From Cognatundibacterium luofuense (lineage in GTDB: Bacteria; Pseudomonadota; Gammaproteobacteria; Burkholderiales; Burkholderiaceae_D): a stretch of 64,000 nucleotides of DNA. Positions 37,010-47,500 of the stretch are shown piece by piece (the first letter of the stretch is position 1; each line of letters begins with the position of its first letter). Location: contig NZ_JAGSPN010000002.1 in assembly GCF_018139685.1 (NCBI RefSeq), positions 363,642 through 427,641 on the forward strand. Reading direction: 5' to 3'. The position numbers and the translations under genes are program-made. Under the pieces are notes generated by a model. The model was not told where the DNA came from, did no database searches, and worked only from the letters and a program-made list of their open reading frames with translations.

Positions 37010-37543
37010 ATGCTGAACATCCCCGAACTGCGCCAGCGCGCGACTGAACTGAAGCCTGTACTCGGCAGCGTGCTGGCGGCTGGCATCACGACACTCCTGC
37101 TGTCACAGCGCTATATGGGAGAAGGTTTAGCCGTGGTTGCGGTGATCTTCATCCCCTGGCTGCTGTTTACGATCTATGACTATGTCAAAGAACCGGAACA
37201 GCGCCGCCTGTTGATACAGAAAATCCTGATCTGGCTGCTGGTCATCAGTCTGATCACAGTTATCCATCTGGTGCGCCATCACTATGTACGTACCCATGCG
37301 CAAAACATCGCTGACAGAATTCAAAGCTTCGCCGACCAGCACGGCCACTACCCGCCCGATCTGGAAAGCATAGGTACGTCTGCGGCGCAGGAGAAAGCTG
37401 TACTGGGTATGTTCCATTACGGCTTACCGGACAACAAAGGCCCCGACGCAAAACCCGATTTTTACTATGTCGCGACCTATATGAACATTGAAATTGATCG
37501 CTACGACTTCAATGCGCGGCGCTGGGAGCATGTGTACGACTGA
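37010..37543 (+). CDS. Small membrane protein with pseudopilin-like tail, copy A
   Basis: A 177-residue protein with three hydrophobic segments (about residues 17-33, 38-56 and 70-88) and a soluble C-terminal domain of about 85 residues. That domain begins AQNIADRIQSFADQHGHYPPDLESIG, which is like the end of a pseudopilin helix with its YP-x-x-L turn, but no prepilin signal exists. It is a tandem duplicate of the next gene, about 55% similar by eye. Function unknown. Confidence 0.65.
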   Translation: MLNIPELRQRATELKPVLGSVLAAGITTLLLSQRYMGEGLAVVAVIFIPWLLFTIYDYVKEPEQRRLLIQKILIWLLVISLITVIHLVRHHYVRTHAQNIADRIQSFADQHGHYPPDLESIGTSAAQEKAVLGMFHYGLPDNKGPDAKPDFYYVATYMNIEIDRYDFNARRWEHVYD

Positions 37544-37624
37544 GATACCATACCAACGCAGCCACTGTTATTGAAAGTAAGCAAGCTCCCCCGAATCACT
37601 GATCAGCGGATCGAATGCCATATA

Positions 37625-38167
37625 ATGCAAAACCTCTCAGAACAAGGCTCACGCGCCACTGAACTGAAACCCGTACTCGGAAGCCTGCTGGCGGCTGGCA
37701 TCATGACATTCCTTTTGTCACAGCGCGGCGCGGCTTTCATGCTGATTCTCTTTGGTTTTATCTGTATCCCATGGCTGCTGCAAAGTATTTACTACTACAT
37801 CAGCAAGCCCGCGCAGCGAAAGCTGCTGATGCAAAAAATCCGGATCTGGCTGATCGCTCTGTTTCTGATCACGGGCATCCATCTGCTGCGCCATCACCAT
37901 GTACGCAACCAGGGGCAAGACATCGCTGACAGGATTCAGCACTACGCTGACGAACACGGCCATTACCCGCCCAGTCTCCAAAGCATAGGTACGCCAGAAG
38001 AGCTGAAAAAAGGTACACTGGTTCTCTTTGGCTACCGCTTACCAGATAACAAGGAAAGCGATGCACAGCCTGCGTTTTTTTATATGTCCACCTACGTCGC
38101 TCTCCATGTTGAACGCTACGACTTCAATACGCGGCGCTGGGAACATGAGATACCGGACAGAGACTGA
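37625..38167 (+). CDS. Small membrane protein with pseudopilin-like tail, copy B
   Basis: A 180-residue paralogue of the preceding gene, 81 bp after it. Same three membrane segments and the same tail (IADRIQHYADEHGHYPPSLQSIG and RYDFNTRRWEHE). ATG 37625 is preferred because its alignment with copy A starts there. Neither copy shows a strong ribosome site. Function unknown. Confidence 0.62.
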   Translation: MQNLSEQGSRATELKPVLGSLLAAGIMTFLLSQRGAAFMLILFGFICIPWLLQSIYYYISKPAQRKLLMQKIRIWLIALFLITGIHLLRHHHVRNQGQDIADRIQHYADEHGHYPPSLQSIGTPEELKKGTLVLFGYRLPDNKESDAQPAFFYMSTYVALHVERYDFNTRRWEHEIPDRD

Positions 38168-38194
38168 CGCCATCTGATTCAGCAAGGATTCTTC

Positions 38195-38884
38195 ATGCCC
38201 CATCACACCGCTCTGCAAGCCTTACAACACACCTTACTCAGCCATGCCAATCCGCAGAAGGCGCAGGCGATGGCGGATTATCAGCGCGGGCAGTTTGTGT
38301 TTATTGGATTGGCTGCACCGGAGCGGCGGGCGCTGGTGAAATCGCTGGGGTGGAAAAAATTTCCGCGCACGGAATTGCTGGCACTGGTGCAGGCGTGCTG
38401 GGAATTGCCGCAGCGTGAGTTTCAGTATGTGGCGGTGGATTTGCTGGCGGCGCATCACAAGCTGTTGCAAACGGAAGATATTGCGCTGCTGCTGGCACTG
38501 GCGCAGCAGCACTCTTGGTGGGATAGCGTGGACGGGCTGGCGGGAGTGATGGGGGATTTGCTGTTTCGCCTGCGCAGCACTGATGCGGGTGTCATGGCGA
38601 CGATGGATGCCGCGATCCGCCACGAGAATTTCTGGGTGCGCCGGATTGCGATGCTGCATCAGCTCGGCTGGCGCGAAGCAACCGATACGCAGCGCTTGTT
38701 CGGTTACGCATTGCAACTCAGCCATGAGCAGGAATTTTTTATTCGCAAAGCCATCGGCTGGGCCTTGCGCGATTATGCGCGGGAAGCACCGGAAGCAGTG
38801 CGCGCCTTTGTGCTGGTGCACCGCGATCAGTTATCGCCGCTCAGTCAGCGTGAAGCCTTAAAGCATTGTGCAGACTCAGCGTAA
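38195..38884 (+). CDS. AlkD-like DNA alkylation repair protein
   Basis: A 229-residue all-helical protein of the AlkD/AlkC HEAT-repeat DNA glycosylase family. The start motif FVFIGLAAPERRALVKSLG and the cleft residues in HSWWDSVDGLAG (the Trp-Asp pair) match AlkD, which excises bulky or positively charged alkylated bases. Later HEAT helices carry FWVRRIAMLHQLG. Ribosome site AAGGATT precedes ATG. Repeat copy 4 follows 100 bp after the stop. Confidence 0.85.
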   Translation: MPHHTALQALQHTLLSHANPQKAQAMADYQRGQFVFIGLAAPERRALVKSLGWKKFPRTELLALVQACWELPQREFQYVAVDLLAAHHKLLQTEDIALLLALAQQHSWWDSVDGLAGVMGDLLFRLRSTDAGVMATMDAAIRHENFWVRRIAMLHQLGWREATDTQRLFGYALQLSHEQEFFIRKAIGWALRDYAREAPEAVRAFVLVHRDQLSPLSQREALKHCADSA

Positions 38885-38984
38885 GCCCGCATAAGCTCAA
38901 CGCAAGGAATCCGCACGCAAGGCGATGTATCCGAGCGACGTGCACAGGCAGACCCGAACTACGGCGCAGCAAACACACCCATTG

Positions 38985-39063
38985 TGCAGAAACCCGCATT
39001 GGTATTTTATGGAGAGCCGGATTTTCTGCCGACGACAGACAGATCGCTGTGCTGAACACCGCA
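38985..39063 (+). repeat. Dispersed 65-bp-spaced repeat, copy 4
   Basis: Left TGCAGAAACCCGCA at 38985, right TGCTGAACACCGCA at 39050, distance 65. The core has one change (CCGGATTTTCTGCCGACGAC). It follows the AlkD-like gene in the same orientation. Confidence 0.9.
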
Positions 39064-39196
39064 TTTGAGCCAGATTCGGGCAAAAAACACGGCTGACAGC
39101 ATCCTGTGATCAGGTTTCCGGCGTAGTCGCGGCAACCGGGTTCAGCTTTGGCGGAACACATCAGCGTCGCATCGGCATGCAACGATCTCAGATATA

Positions 39197-39232
39197 AAAA
39201 AACGGCAGCGATCTGCGCTGCCGTTTTTAAAA
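39197..39232 (-). terminator. Terminator between convergent genes
   Basis: ACGGCAGC pairs with GCTGCCGT with an A run on one side and a T run on the other; it ends the MORN gene on the minus strand and could act on the plus strand. Confidence 0.88.
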
Positions 39233-39249
39233 AGCCGGTGACTGAAGAA

Positions 39250-40941
39250 TCAGCGCCACTGCACCTCTTTCATTTCGCCCAGCCATTGCCAGTCGGACTG
39301 AGCACGACGGAAGCGCAGCCACATTTTGTCGCAGCCATCAAACGGAATAAACACTTCAAACGATTCTTCGTTTTCCTTTTGCGTCAGCATACCGAGGCAA
39401 GTGCCAAGCTGCGCCACTTCGATCACGCGGAAGGCTTCAAAGCGCCCGTCCGGATACACTTCCAGCCAGCGGTCTGGCTTCACCAGTCGCCAGTCGCGGC
39501 GACCCGGCGGTTCATACGGATAATCGAAATAAAAGCGTGCCAGTAATCCCGCATCGGCACGTGTCTGTTCCTGCTCAAAACGTTCCATTGCCTGACGCGC
39601 AGCATCTGCTGCCGGACCTTCCTGCACCAGACCGAGTACACGGCGATACGATTTTTGCGCAGGCATTTTTTCATCCATTTTTTCCTGCGCCTGCGCCAGA
39701 AACAGCCATGCCAGCGCATTGTTCGGATTGGCTTGCAAAATCTGCCGGTACTGTTTTGCCGCCACCGGATAGCGCCCCGCATCAAATTCTTTCACTGCCG
39801 CTTCCAGCTGCGCCATTTCAGGGTCGCGCGACGCCGGTGCTGCTTTGGCGCTGGCACTGGCTTTGGCAGGCGTGGCTTTCGCCGCTTTTGTACGTGATTC
39901 CGGTTCAGACTTCGGCGCGTCGGCGCTGGTCAGCGGTGGCGGCGATACCAGATTCCCCATGTTCCAGACTTGCGCAGTCTGGCGTCCGGCAGCATCGGTG
40001 CCTATGCCTTCGCCGTGGCGTTTTCCTTCGCTGAACTGGCCCTGAAACTGATTACCGTTCGGTAGTTTTTCAAGACCGGTGCCATGCTGTTTGCCAGCCA
40101 GAAATCCACCCTGATAAAAATAACCTGCAGTATTAGTGAACACACCATTGCCGGTACGGTCATTTTCAACGAAGTCGCCTGTGTACTGGCTGCCATCCGG
40201 CCAGGTGTAGCTTCCCTGCCCGTGGCGCTTACTGGCAACGAAAGAACCCTGATAGCGGCTGCCGTCTTTCCATACAAACACGCCCTCACCCTGCTGCGCG
40301 CCTTTGACAAATCCACCTTCGTAGCGGTTACCGTCCGCGGTTACCAGAATACCCTGACCGGTGCGTTCGCCATCGACAAAATCACCGCTGTAGCGGTTGC
40401 CATCCGGCCAGCGGAAACTGCCTTGTCCGGTGCGGGCATCATCGACAAACGGTCCCTCATAACGCATGCCACTGGCCCAGATCATCATGCCGCGGCCATG
40501 CTTTTTACCGTTAACAAAATCGCCCTCGTACACATCGCCACTGGCCCAGGTAAATTTACCCTGACCGGTGCGCAAATCATTCACAAAATCACCTTCGTAA
40601 CGATTACCGTTAGCCCAGCTGTAAATCCCTTTACCGTGTTTTTCACCGTTAACAAAAACACCTTCATACACGTTGCCGTCCGGCCAGCTGTAACGGCCAC
40701 GGCCATTGCGTTTGCCTTGTGAAAACTCACCTTCATAACGCTCGCCATTCGGCCATGTCATCACGCCGCGCCCCTGCAGCGTGGTACCAACCGCTTCGCC
40801 CTGATAGGTCGCACCGTTCGTATACTGCACGCTGTATGGCTGGGTTTGTTGCGATACAGCCAGCGGCGTTTGCAGCGCCAGTGCCAGCAGCGTTGCCGCC
40901 TGCACACTGCGTGTCATTGCCTGAATCTTATTTTGTTTCAT
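39250..40941 (-). CDS. Exported 12-repeat MORN protein with TPR and C-terminal domain
   Basis: A 563-residue protein. A signal peptide covers about residues 1-30. Residues 46-321 are exactly twelve 23-residue MORN units (YEGDFVNGxRxGxGxxxWxxGxR), arranged without gaps. About 375-460 are TPR-like helices (AAKQYRQILQANPNNALAWLFLAQAQEKM), and 470-563 is an unfamiliar domain. MORN repeats make elongated beta sheets that scaffold membranes or proteins. Ribosome site AAGGG precedes ATG. It follows the Q-rich exported gene by nine bases, so they share a transcript. Confidence 0.82.
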   Translation of the reverse strand: MKQNKIQAMTRSVQAATLLALALQTPLAVSQQTQPYSVQYTNGATYQGEAVGTTLQGRGVMTWPNGERYEGEFSQGKRNGRGRYSWPDGNVYEGVFVNGEKHGKGIYSWANGNRYEGDFVNDLRTGQGKFTWASGDVYEGDFVNGKKHGRGMMIWASGMRYEGPFVDDARTGQGSFRWPDGNRYSGDFVDGERTGQGILVTADGNRYEGGFVKGAQQGEGVFVWKDGSRYQGSFVASKRHGQGSYTWPDGSQYTGDFVENDRTGNGVFTNTAGYFYQGGFLAGKQHGTGLEKLPNGNQFQGQFSEGKRHGEGIGTDAAGRQTAQVWNMGNLVSPPPLTSADAPKSEPESRTKAAKATPAKASASAKAAPASRDPEMAQLEAAVKEFDAGRYPVAAKQYRQILQANPNNALAWLFLAQAQEKMDEKMPAQKSYRRVLGLVQEGPAADAARQAMERFEQEQTRADAGLLARFYFDYPYEPPGRRDWRLVKPDRWLEVYPDGRFEAFRVIEVAQLGTCLGMLTQKENEESFEVFIPFDGCDKMWLRFRRAQSDWQWLGEMKEVQWR

Positions 40942-40950
40942 GACAGGCCC

Positions 40951-42930
40951 TTATTTTTTTCCGAAGCTGCATTCACGGACATCTGTCACACGAATTTCCA
41001 CTTCTTTCACAGGACACGGTGGCTTAGGATCGATTTTGTAGGTATCGCCGAAACAACCGCTCATACCAATAAAATTATCGGCGACGCCACGGCTTGGGGT
41101 GTGCGCTGTTCCCGGGCAATACGCTTCATACATCACATCAACACAGTAATCGCCTTTCGGACGCTGCTTCGGCAATACACCGGTTGCATAGTAATGGCCC
41201 TCTCCACCCATACACTTGGTCGCCACCAAACGAATACCTGCAATCAGCGCCTGAAAATAATTCGATTTTTTCTGTTCTTCTTCAGCCTTACGTTCGGCTT
41301 CTTTTTGCAGATATTCCGCGCTGTGACCGCTGTTTTTCTGTTGTCCGGCAGCAGGCAGTCCATTGTTCTGGTTGTAGCCATTCATGTTGGCACCGCTGTT
41401 CTGATTGCCACCGGCATTTGTTCCGCCTTGCTGCATCGTGTTCTGAGAACGGCTTTGCTGCAACAAACCGGACTGACTGACTGGCGCATTAGCCGGACGC
41501 GCAGAACCACCGGATTGCACCGGCAATGTCAGCGTGCGCTCATACTGTTGCGTCTGTCCCTGAGAATGTTGCTGCTGGTTTTGCTGTTGCGGTGCGTTAA
41601 TCACACCGGTAGGCTGCAAGCCGCTGTGCTGGCCGGGCTGGCGAATCGAACCGTTGTACACCGGCTGCTGGTGTTGTTGCTGCTGAACCGGCTGATGCTG
41701 CATCTGCGCATTACCGTTACTGGCTGTATGTCCGTTTTGCGCACCGCTCTGCTGTTGCAGATACATTTGTGCGGCAGCAGGAAGATGCTGATTCTGCTGC
41801 ACCGGCACACTGGTCACCACGGCCGCCGGTGGTGCAGACGGCGTACGCTGCTGGTTCTGCACTGTGCCTGTCACCGGCGCTGGTACAGGCTGCACTTGCA
41901 ACTGACGCGGCTGTACCGGTGCTGGTGCTGGCTGATTATTCAATTGATTGACCGGTACCTGCTGTGGCTGCGGTGATGGTTGCTGTACCTGAACCGGATT
42001 CTGCGTTTGCAACTGGCGCGGCGCGCCAGATGCCGGCGGCATGCCCTGCACAGTTTGCACTTGTGGCTGCAACTGACGTACGGGTTGCTGCTGTTGCTGG
42101 GTTTGCTGCATCAGTTGTTGTTGCGACACCGGTTGCGGCGCACGTTGTTGTACCTGCTGTTGCTGAATTTGTTGTTGCTGAATCTGTTGCTGCTGATATT
42201 GCTGTTGTACTTGCTGGCTTTGCAGATTCTGTTGCTGGGTGTGCTGATTCTGTTGCTGGGTGTGCTGATTCTGTACCGGTTGCACCTGGGTTTGCTGCTG
42301 ACGCTGCTGCATTTGCTGTTGTTGCATTTGCTGCTGATATTGTTGCTGTTGAATCTGTTGTTGCTGGATTTGCTGCTGTTGCAATTGCTGCTGGCGTTGC
42401 TGTGCCTGCTGCTGTTGCTGCATCTGCTGTTGATACTGTTGCTGCTGCATCTGCTGTTGCTGCATTTGTTGCTGTTGCAATTGCTGCTGGCGTTGCTGTG
42501 CCTGCTGCTGTTGCATTTGCTGTTGATTCTGTTGCTGCTGCATTTGCTGTTGTTGCAACTGTTGCTGGCGCTGACGCTCATTTTCCTGACGCTGACGCTC
42601 GCGCTCTGCTTCCTGTCGCTGCCTTTCCTGTTCACGCTGACGTTCGCGCTCTGCTTCCTGACGCTGTCTTTCCTGCTCACGCTGGCGCTCACGTTCCATT
42701 TCCTGACGCTGGCGTTCCTGCTCGCGCTGACGCTCCATTTGCTCTTGCTGGCGGCGCTGTCTTTCCGCTTCCTGCTGGCGTTCGCGCTCCAGACATTGCT
42801 GCTGCAGATACGGTGGATTGGTCGGCGGGCAGTAAGCCTGCGCCTGTTCTGACCAGCACAGAATAGCGGCAGTCAGGGATAACAATAACGGAGATGCGCT
42901 GCGGCGCGGAGATGGCGAGAATGTAGCCAC
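40951..42930 (-). CDS. Exported Gln-rich (prion-like) low-complexity protein
   Basis: A 659-residue protein. A signal peptide (residues 1-32) ends SEQAQA, then mature YCPPTNPPYLQQQC. About residues 47-130 are charged ER/QR repeats (ERERQREQERQRQE), and 130-300 are almost pure Gln with Met and occasional Asn/Arg. A Pro/Gln/Val region follows. The C-terminal 110 residues are a compact domain with at least six Cys (TKCMGGEG...YCVDVMYEAYCPG...CFGDTY...CPVKEV). A GTG start follows AAAGG. The poly-Gln core is prion-like in composition. It is the first gene of a two-gene operon with the MORN protein. Confidence 0.75.
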   Translation of the reverse strand: MATFSPSPRRSASPLLLSLTAAILCWSEQAQAYCPPTNPPYLQQQCLERERQQEAERQRRQQEQMERQREQERQRQEMERERQREQERQRQEAERERQREQERQRQEAERERQRQENERQRQQQLQQQQMQQQQNQQQMQQQQAQQRQQQLQQQQMQQQQMQQQQYQQQMQQQQQAQQRQQQLQQQQIQQQQIQQQQYQQQMQQQQMQQRQQQTQVQPVQNQHTQQQNQHTQQQNLQSQQVQQQYQQQQIQQQQIQQQQVQQRAPQPVSQQQLMQQTQQQQQPVRQLQPQVQTVQGMPPASGAPRQLQTQNPVQVQQPSPQPQQVPVNQLNNQPAPAPVQPRQLQVQPVPAPVTGTVQNQQRTPSAPPAAVVTSVPVQQNQHLPAAAQMYLQQQSGAQNGHTASNGNAQMQHQPVQQQQHQQPVYNGSIRQPGQHSGLQPTGVINAPQQQNQQQHSQGQTQQYERTLTLPVQSGGSARPANAPVSQSGLLQQSRSQNTMQQGGTNAGGNQNSGANMNGYNQNNGLPAAGQQKNSGHSAEYLQKEAERKAEEEQKKSNYFQALIAGIRLVATKCMGGEGHYYATGVLPKQRPKGDYCVDVMYEAYCPGTAHTPSRGVADNFIGMSGCFGDTYKIDPKPPCPVKEVEIRVTDVRECSFGKK

Positions 42931-43094
42931 GGCAAGCCTTTATACGGAAACACAGTAGAAGCAAGTATTGTAAGTGGGCGTTCCGGCCGGAAACAATGCC
43001 AAAACATTACGATCAATACATTTTCGTGTGATTTGCCGGAAAATCGTGGAAGATCACGCAACATCTTTCCAGCGACTGCATTCCGTCAGGGCGT

Positions 43095-43123
43095 AAAAAA
43101 GGCTTGCCACAGCAAGCCTTTTT
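43095..43123 (-). terminator. Terminator of the RND efflux operon
   Basis: GGCTTGC and GCAAGCC form a stem with a four-base loop, A run and T run on opposite sides, 19 bp after the outer-membrane gene. Confidence 0.88.
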
Positions 43124-43141
43124 CAGTGAGATGCGTCCCTC

Positions 43142-44566
43142 TCAGGCGCGGGGTGCAGAAACATCCCAGCCACCGCCCACCGCTTTATACAAGCTGACGA
43201 CGGCTGCCAGATGCGCGCGCTGCGCTTCAATCAGGGCAGTTTGTACCTGCGCCAGATCACGCTGTGCATTCAGCACTTCGCTGTAGCTGCTGTAACCCTG
43301 CTCGTAGCGACGCTGAATGATGCGCTGGCTGTCACGCAGTGCATCGACCCGTTTCAGGCTGGCCTGATACACCTGATCGTTGGTGCTGACTGCGGTCAGT
43401 GCATCATGCACATCACGGAACGCGCCCTGCACTGCCTGCACATACTGTGCTGTGGCCGTGGTTTTGCGCGCTTCCGCACCGGCCACAACCGCATCAATCG
43501 CACCGGCACGGAATACCGGCTGCACCAGATTACCGGCCAGATTCCATAACAGCGAACCCGGTTTGGTCAGGTTTTCCAGCACATTCGATTCATAACCAGT
43601 CGATGCGGTCAGACGCAGACTCGGGAAATACTGGGCTTTCGCCTGTCCGATATCCGCATTGGCAGCAATCAGGTTTTGCTCAGCCGCGATCAGATCCGGA
43701 CGGCGTTGCAGCACATCGGATGGCAAATCGGCAGGCAAACCAGCGAGGCTGTACAAAGCCTGCACTGGCTTACCGCGTGCAATTTGCGGTTGCGCCACGG
43801 CTGCCGGAGAGCGACCCAGCAAAACTGCCAGCGCCGATTCCAGACCGGACTGATTCTGCTTTGCCTGCGCCAGCGTTACCTCAGCACCGGCAGATTCGCT
43901 TTCTGCCAGATGCAGATCGGCGTCACCAATCGCACCGGCGGCGCGGCGTTTCTGCTGCAGCGCCAGCACGGTCTGACGGCTTTTCAGCGTATCCAGCGCC
44001 AGTTGTACCTGTTCATCCGCCGCACGCAGACTGAAATACGTCTGCACCACACTGCTGAGTACCGAAGTACGCACGGTGTTACGGTTGGCTTCGGATGCCA
44101 GATAGCGCGCTTTGGCGGCTTCATCCGCACGCGACAATTTGCCCCAGATATCGACTTCATATGATGCGGTCAGGCCCAGCTGAAAATCTTTGCTGCGCGG
44201 ATCAGCACCTGCCGCCAGACGACCAGTGGTTTCGCTGGCTTTGGACCGGCTGGCACCGGCAGTCGCATCCACCGACGGGAAGCGGTTAGCACGGGCACCG
44301 ACTGCCAGCGCACGCGCTTCTTCCATACGGCCGGTAGCCGCCACCAGATCCTGATTCGAGCTAATCGCTTCCGCGATCAGTTGATCCAGTACCGGGTCCT
44401 GAAATTGTTTCCACCAGTTTGCGAAGTCAGCCTGTTGCTGACCAGCGGTTTTCCACATCACTGTGGTTTCCATCACCGGACGCTGATAGTCCGGGCCGAC
44501 AGATGCACAGCCGGACAACACCATCGCGGCCAGCAGTGCAGAGATCGTGAATGTTGATGCTCTCAT
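43142..44566 (-). CDS. RND efflux outer-membrane lipoprotein (OprM/NodT family)
   Basis: A 474-residue TolC-like channel lipoprotein. The lipobox LSGC puts the acylated Cys at residue 20. The family pattern is seen in WWKQFQDPVLDQLI near residue 55 and two long-helix repeats with the QLAL/ARG and TLAQAKQNQSGLE segments. It completes the tripartite pump with the two upstream genes. Gap of three bases to the pump gene. Confidence 0.93.
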   Translation of the reverse strand: MRASTFTISALLAAMVLSGCASVGPDYQRPVMETTVMWKTAGQQQADFANWWKQFQDPVLDQLIAEAISSNQDLVAATGRMEEARALAVGARANRFPSVDATAGASRSKASETTGRLAAGADPRSKDFQLGLTASYEVDIWGKLSRADEAAKARYLASEANRNTVRTSVLSSVVQTYFSLRAADEQVQLALDTLKSRQTVLALQQKRRAAGAIGDADLHLAESESAGAEVTLAQAKQNQSGLESALAVLLGRSPAAVAQPQIARGKPVQALYSLAGLPADLPSDVLQRRPDLIAAEQNLIAANADIGQAKAQYFPSLRLTASTGYESNVLENLTKPGSLLWNLAGNLVQPVFRAGAIDAVVAGAEARKTTATAQYVQAVQGAFRDVHDALTAVSTNDQVYQASLKRVDALRDSQRIIQRRYEQGYSSYSEVLNAQRDLAQVQTALIEAQRAHLAAVVSLYKAVGGGWDVSAPRA

Positions 44567-44569
44567 ACC

Positions 44570-47500
44570 TTACTCCTTACCTGCTTCTGCATTGTGTAAA
44601 ACATGCACAGGATGATGGAAGTCTTCTTCAGTTGTTTTAAAGCGGCGATCATGGATCAGCTTAAAGAACAACGGTACAAAGAAAATAGCGAGGAAGGTGG
44701 CTGCCAGCATACCGCCCAGCACACCGGTACCCAGCGACTGACGCGCCGCCGCACCGGCACCGCTGGAAAACGCCAGCGGAACCACACCCAGAATAAATGC
44801 CAGCGATGTCATCAGAATCGGACGGAAGCGCAGACGTGCTGCCTCTACCGCTGCCGCTACCGGCGCATAGCCTTCCTGTACTTTCATGACCGCAAATTCC
44901 ACAATCAGAATCGCATTTTTCGCCGACAAGCCCAGCAGTGTGACCAGACCGATCTGGAAGTACACGTCATTATTAAAGTGACGCAGGTACACAGCCAGCA
45001 GCGCGCCGAAGATACCGAAAGGCATTGCCAGCAACACAGAGAACGGCAGCGACCATTTTTCATACTGTGCCGCCAGAATCAGGAAGATCATCAGCACACC
45101 TGCCCCCAGCGCCAGACTACCGGCACTGCTGCTGCGTTTTTCCTGATACGAAGCACCGCCCCAGTCGTAAGTCACGTCAGATGGGAACACTTGTTTCGCG
45201 ACACGTTCCATCGCTGCCAGTGCCTGACCTGAGCTGTAACCGGCTTTCGCTTCACCCATGATTTTGATCGCAGGCAAGCCGTTAAAGCGCTGTACAGAAT
45301 CCGGGCCGGTCACGAATTTAATCGTGGTAAAGGCACGTACCGGAATCATCTGGCCAGTGGTGGCTGAACGCACATACATATTGCCGATGTCATCCGGTTT
45401 AGAACGGAATTCACCTTCTGCCTGCAACTGCACCGTGTAAATACGACCGGCTTTGTTGAAGTCATTCACATAGTAGCTGCCCAGTGTTGCTGCCAGCGTG
45501 TTATACACATCCGACAAAGCCACACCCATGGAACGCGCTTTTTCGTTATCGACATCCACATACAGTTGTGGCGAACTGCCTTGCCACAGAGTTTTCACAC
45601 CCGCCAGTTCCGGCTGCTTGTTCGCTTCTGCCAAGAATGCAGGCATCAGCTGCGCAATACGTTTAACACCACCTTCGCCGGCATTCTGCATGTAGAACTC
45701 AAAACCACCGGTCTGACCAAGACCCTGAATCGCAGGCGGCGCAAAGAACAGCGGCAAGCCTTCTTTGATACGGCCAGTCTGCATGTAAGACTCACCCACC
45801 AGTTGTTGGGCAGACTTACTACGTTCTTCCCATGGTTTCAGCGGGAAGAACATGGTCGCAGAAGACGATTTCAGGCCGCCACCACCGAGGAAATCCAGAC
45901 CAACCAGTGCGAAGGTGGTATCGATATCCTTGTTTTTCTGCATGATGGATTCCACCTGCTGCACCATTTTGTCGGTACGTGCCAGTGAAGCACCGTCCGG
46001 CATAATCGCAGCACCGATGAAATAACCCTGATCTTCATCCGGCACCAGACCACCCGGCACGGTTTTCCACAGCACGCCGGTCAGTGCCAGCATACCAAGC
46101 ACCAGCATCGTTGCCAGCACTGCACGGCGCAGGAAGAAACTCACACCGTTGGTATAGCGTTTCGTCAAACGCAGGAAAGCAGCGTTAAACCATGTGAAGA
46201 ACGCATTATGATTTTCCGCACCCGGTTTCAGGATCAGCGCACACAATGCCGGTGTCAGTGTCAGCGCAACCACGCCGGACAAAATCACCGCAATCGAAAT
46301 CGTGACCGAGAACTGACGGTACAGCTCACCCGCCAGACCACCGAGGAAAGCAATCGGGCCGAACGCTGCAGTCAGCACCAGCACAATCGCAATCACCGGA
46401 CCAGTGACTTCGCGCATCGCTTCAATCGCTGCATCTTTCGGGCTCATGCCCTCTTCATTCATCAGACGCTCGACGTTTTCCAGCACCACAATCGCATCGT
46501 CCACGACGATACCAATCGCCAGCACCATACCGAACAGCGTCAGCGTGTTAATGCTGTAGCCGAGCAAATGCAAACCAGCCATCGTACCGATCAGCGACAC
46601 AGGAACAGCCAGTGTCGGGATGATGGTAGCGCGCCAGCTTTGCAGGAACAGATACACCACGATGAAGACCAGCACCATCGCTTCCACCAGCGTTTTCAGC
46701 ACTTCATGAATCGACTCGCTGACGAACGGTGTGGTGTCATACGGTACGGCATAGGTCATGCCTTCCGGGAATTTCGCGGCCAGCTCTTTGAGCGTTTTCT
46801 CAACCGCTTCGCGGGTTTCCAGCGCATTTGCACCGGTTTGCAGGAACACACCGATATTCGCTGAAGGGTGACCATTCACACGACCCAGCAGGTTGTAATC
46901 TTTAGAACCCAGTTCAACACGCGCCACATCACGTACCCGCACAGTGCCGCCGGTTTTTGAAGAACGCACAATAATATTGCCGAATTCTTCCGGGTCCAGC
47001 AGACGGCCTTTGGCAGTCACGGTCATGGTCAGTTCTTCGGTATTGCCCGGTGTTGCACCGATCTTACCGGCAGCGTACTGGTTATTCTGCTCGCCAATCG
47101 CATTCGACAAATCTGCTACGGTGACGCCCATTTGCGCCATACGGTCAGGACGCATCCAGACGCGCATTGCGTAATCTTTGGCACCGAAAATCTGTACGTT
47201 GGTCGTACCCGGAATACGCTTGATCGCATCCAGCACGTTTTGCGTTGCATAGTTCGACAAATACAGCGCGTCGTAACGGTTATCCGGCGAATACAGCGCA
47301 GCCACCACCAGGAAGTTAGACGAGCTTTTCGCAACCGTCACACCCTGACGACGTACTTCCTGCGGCAGTTTCGGATCTGCCTGACGAACGCGGTTATTCA
47401 CGTTCACCGCAGCAATATCCAGATTCGTACCGACTTCAAACGTCACGTTAATCGATACGCGACCGTCAGCAGACGAGGTGGAATCCATATACAGCATATG

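Noticed and set aside
40846-42866. Long open frames on the plus strand (Leu-rich or Ala/Val-rich)
   Set aside because: They are mirror images of the Gln-rich and MORN genes; composition comes from the repeats.
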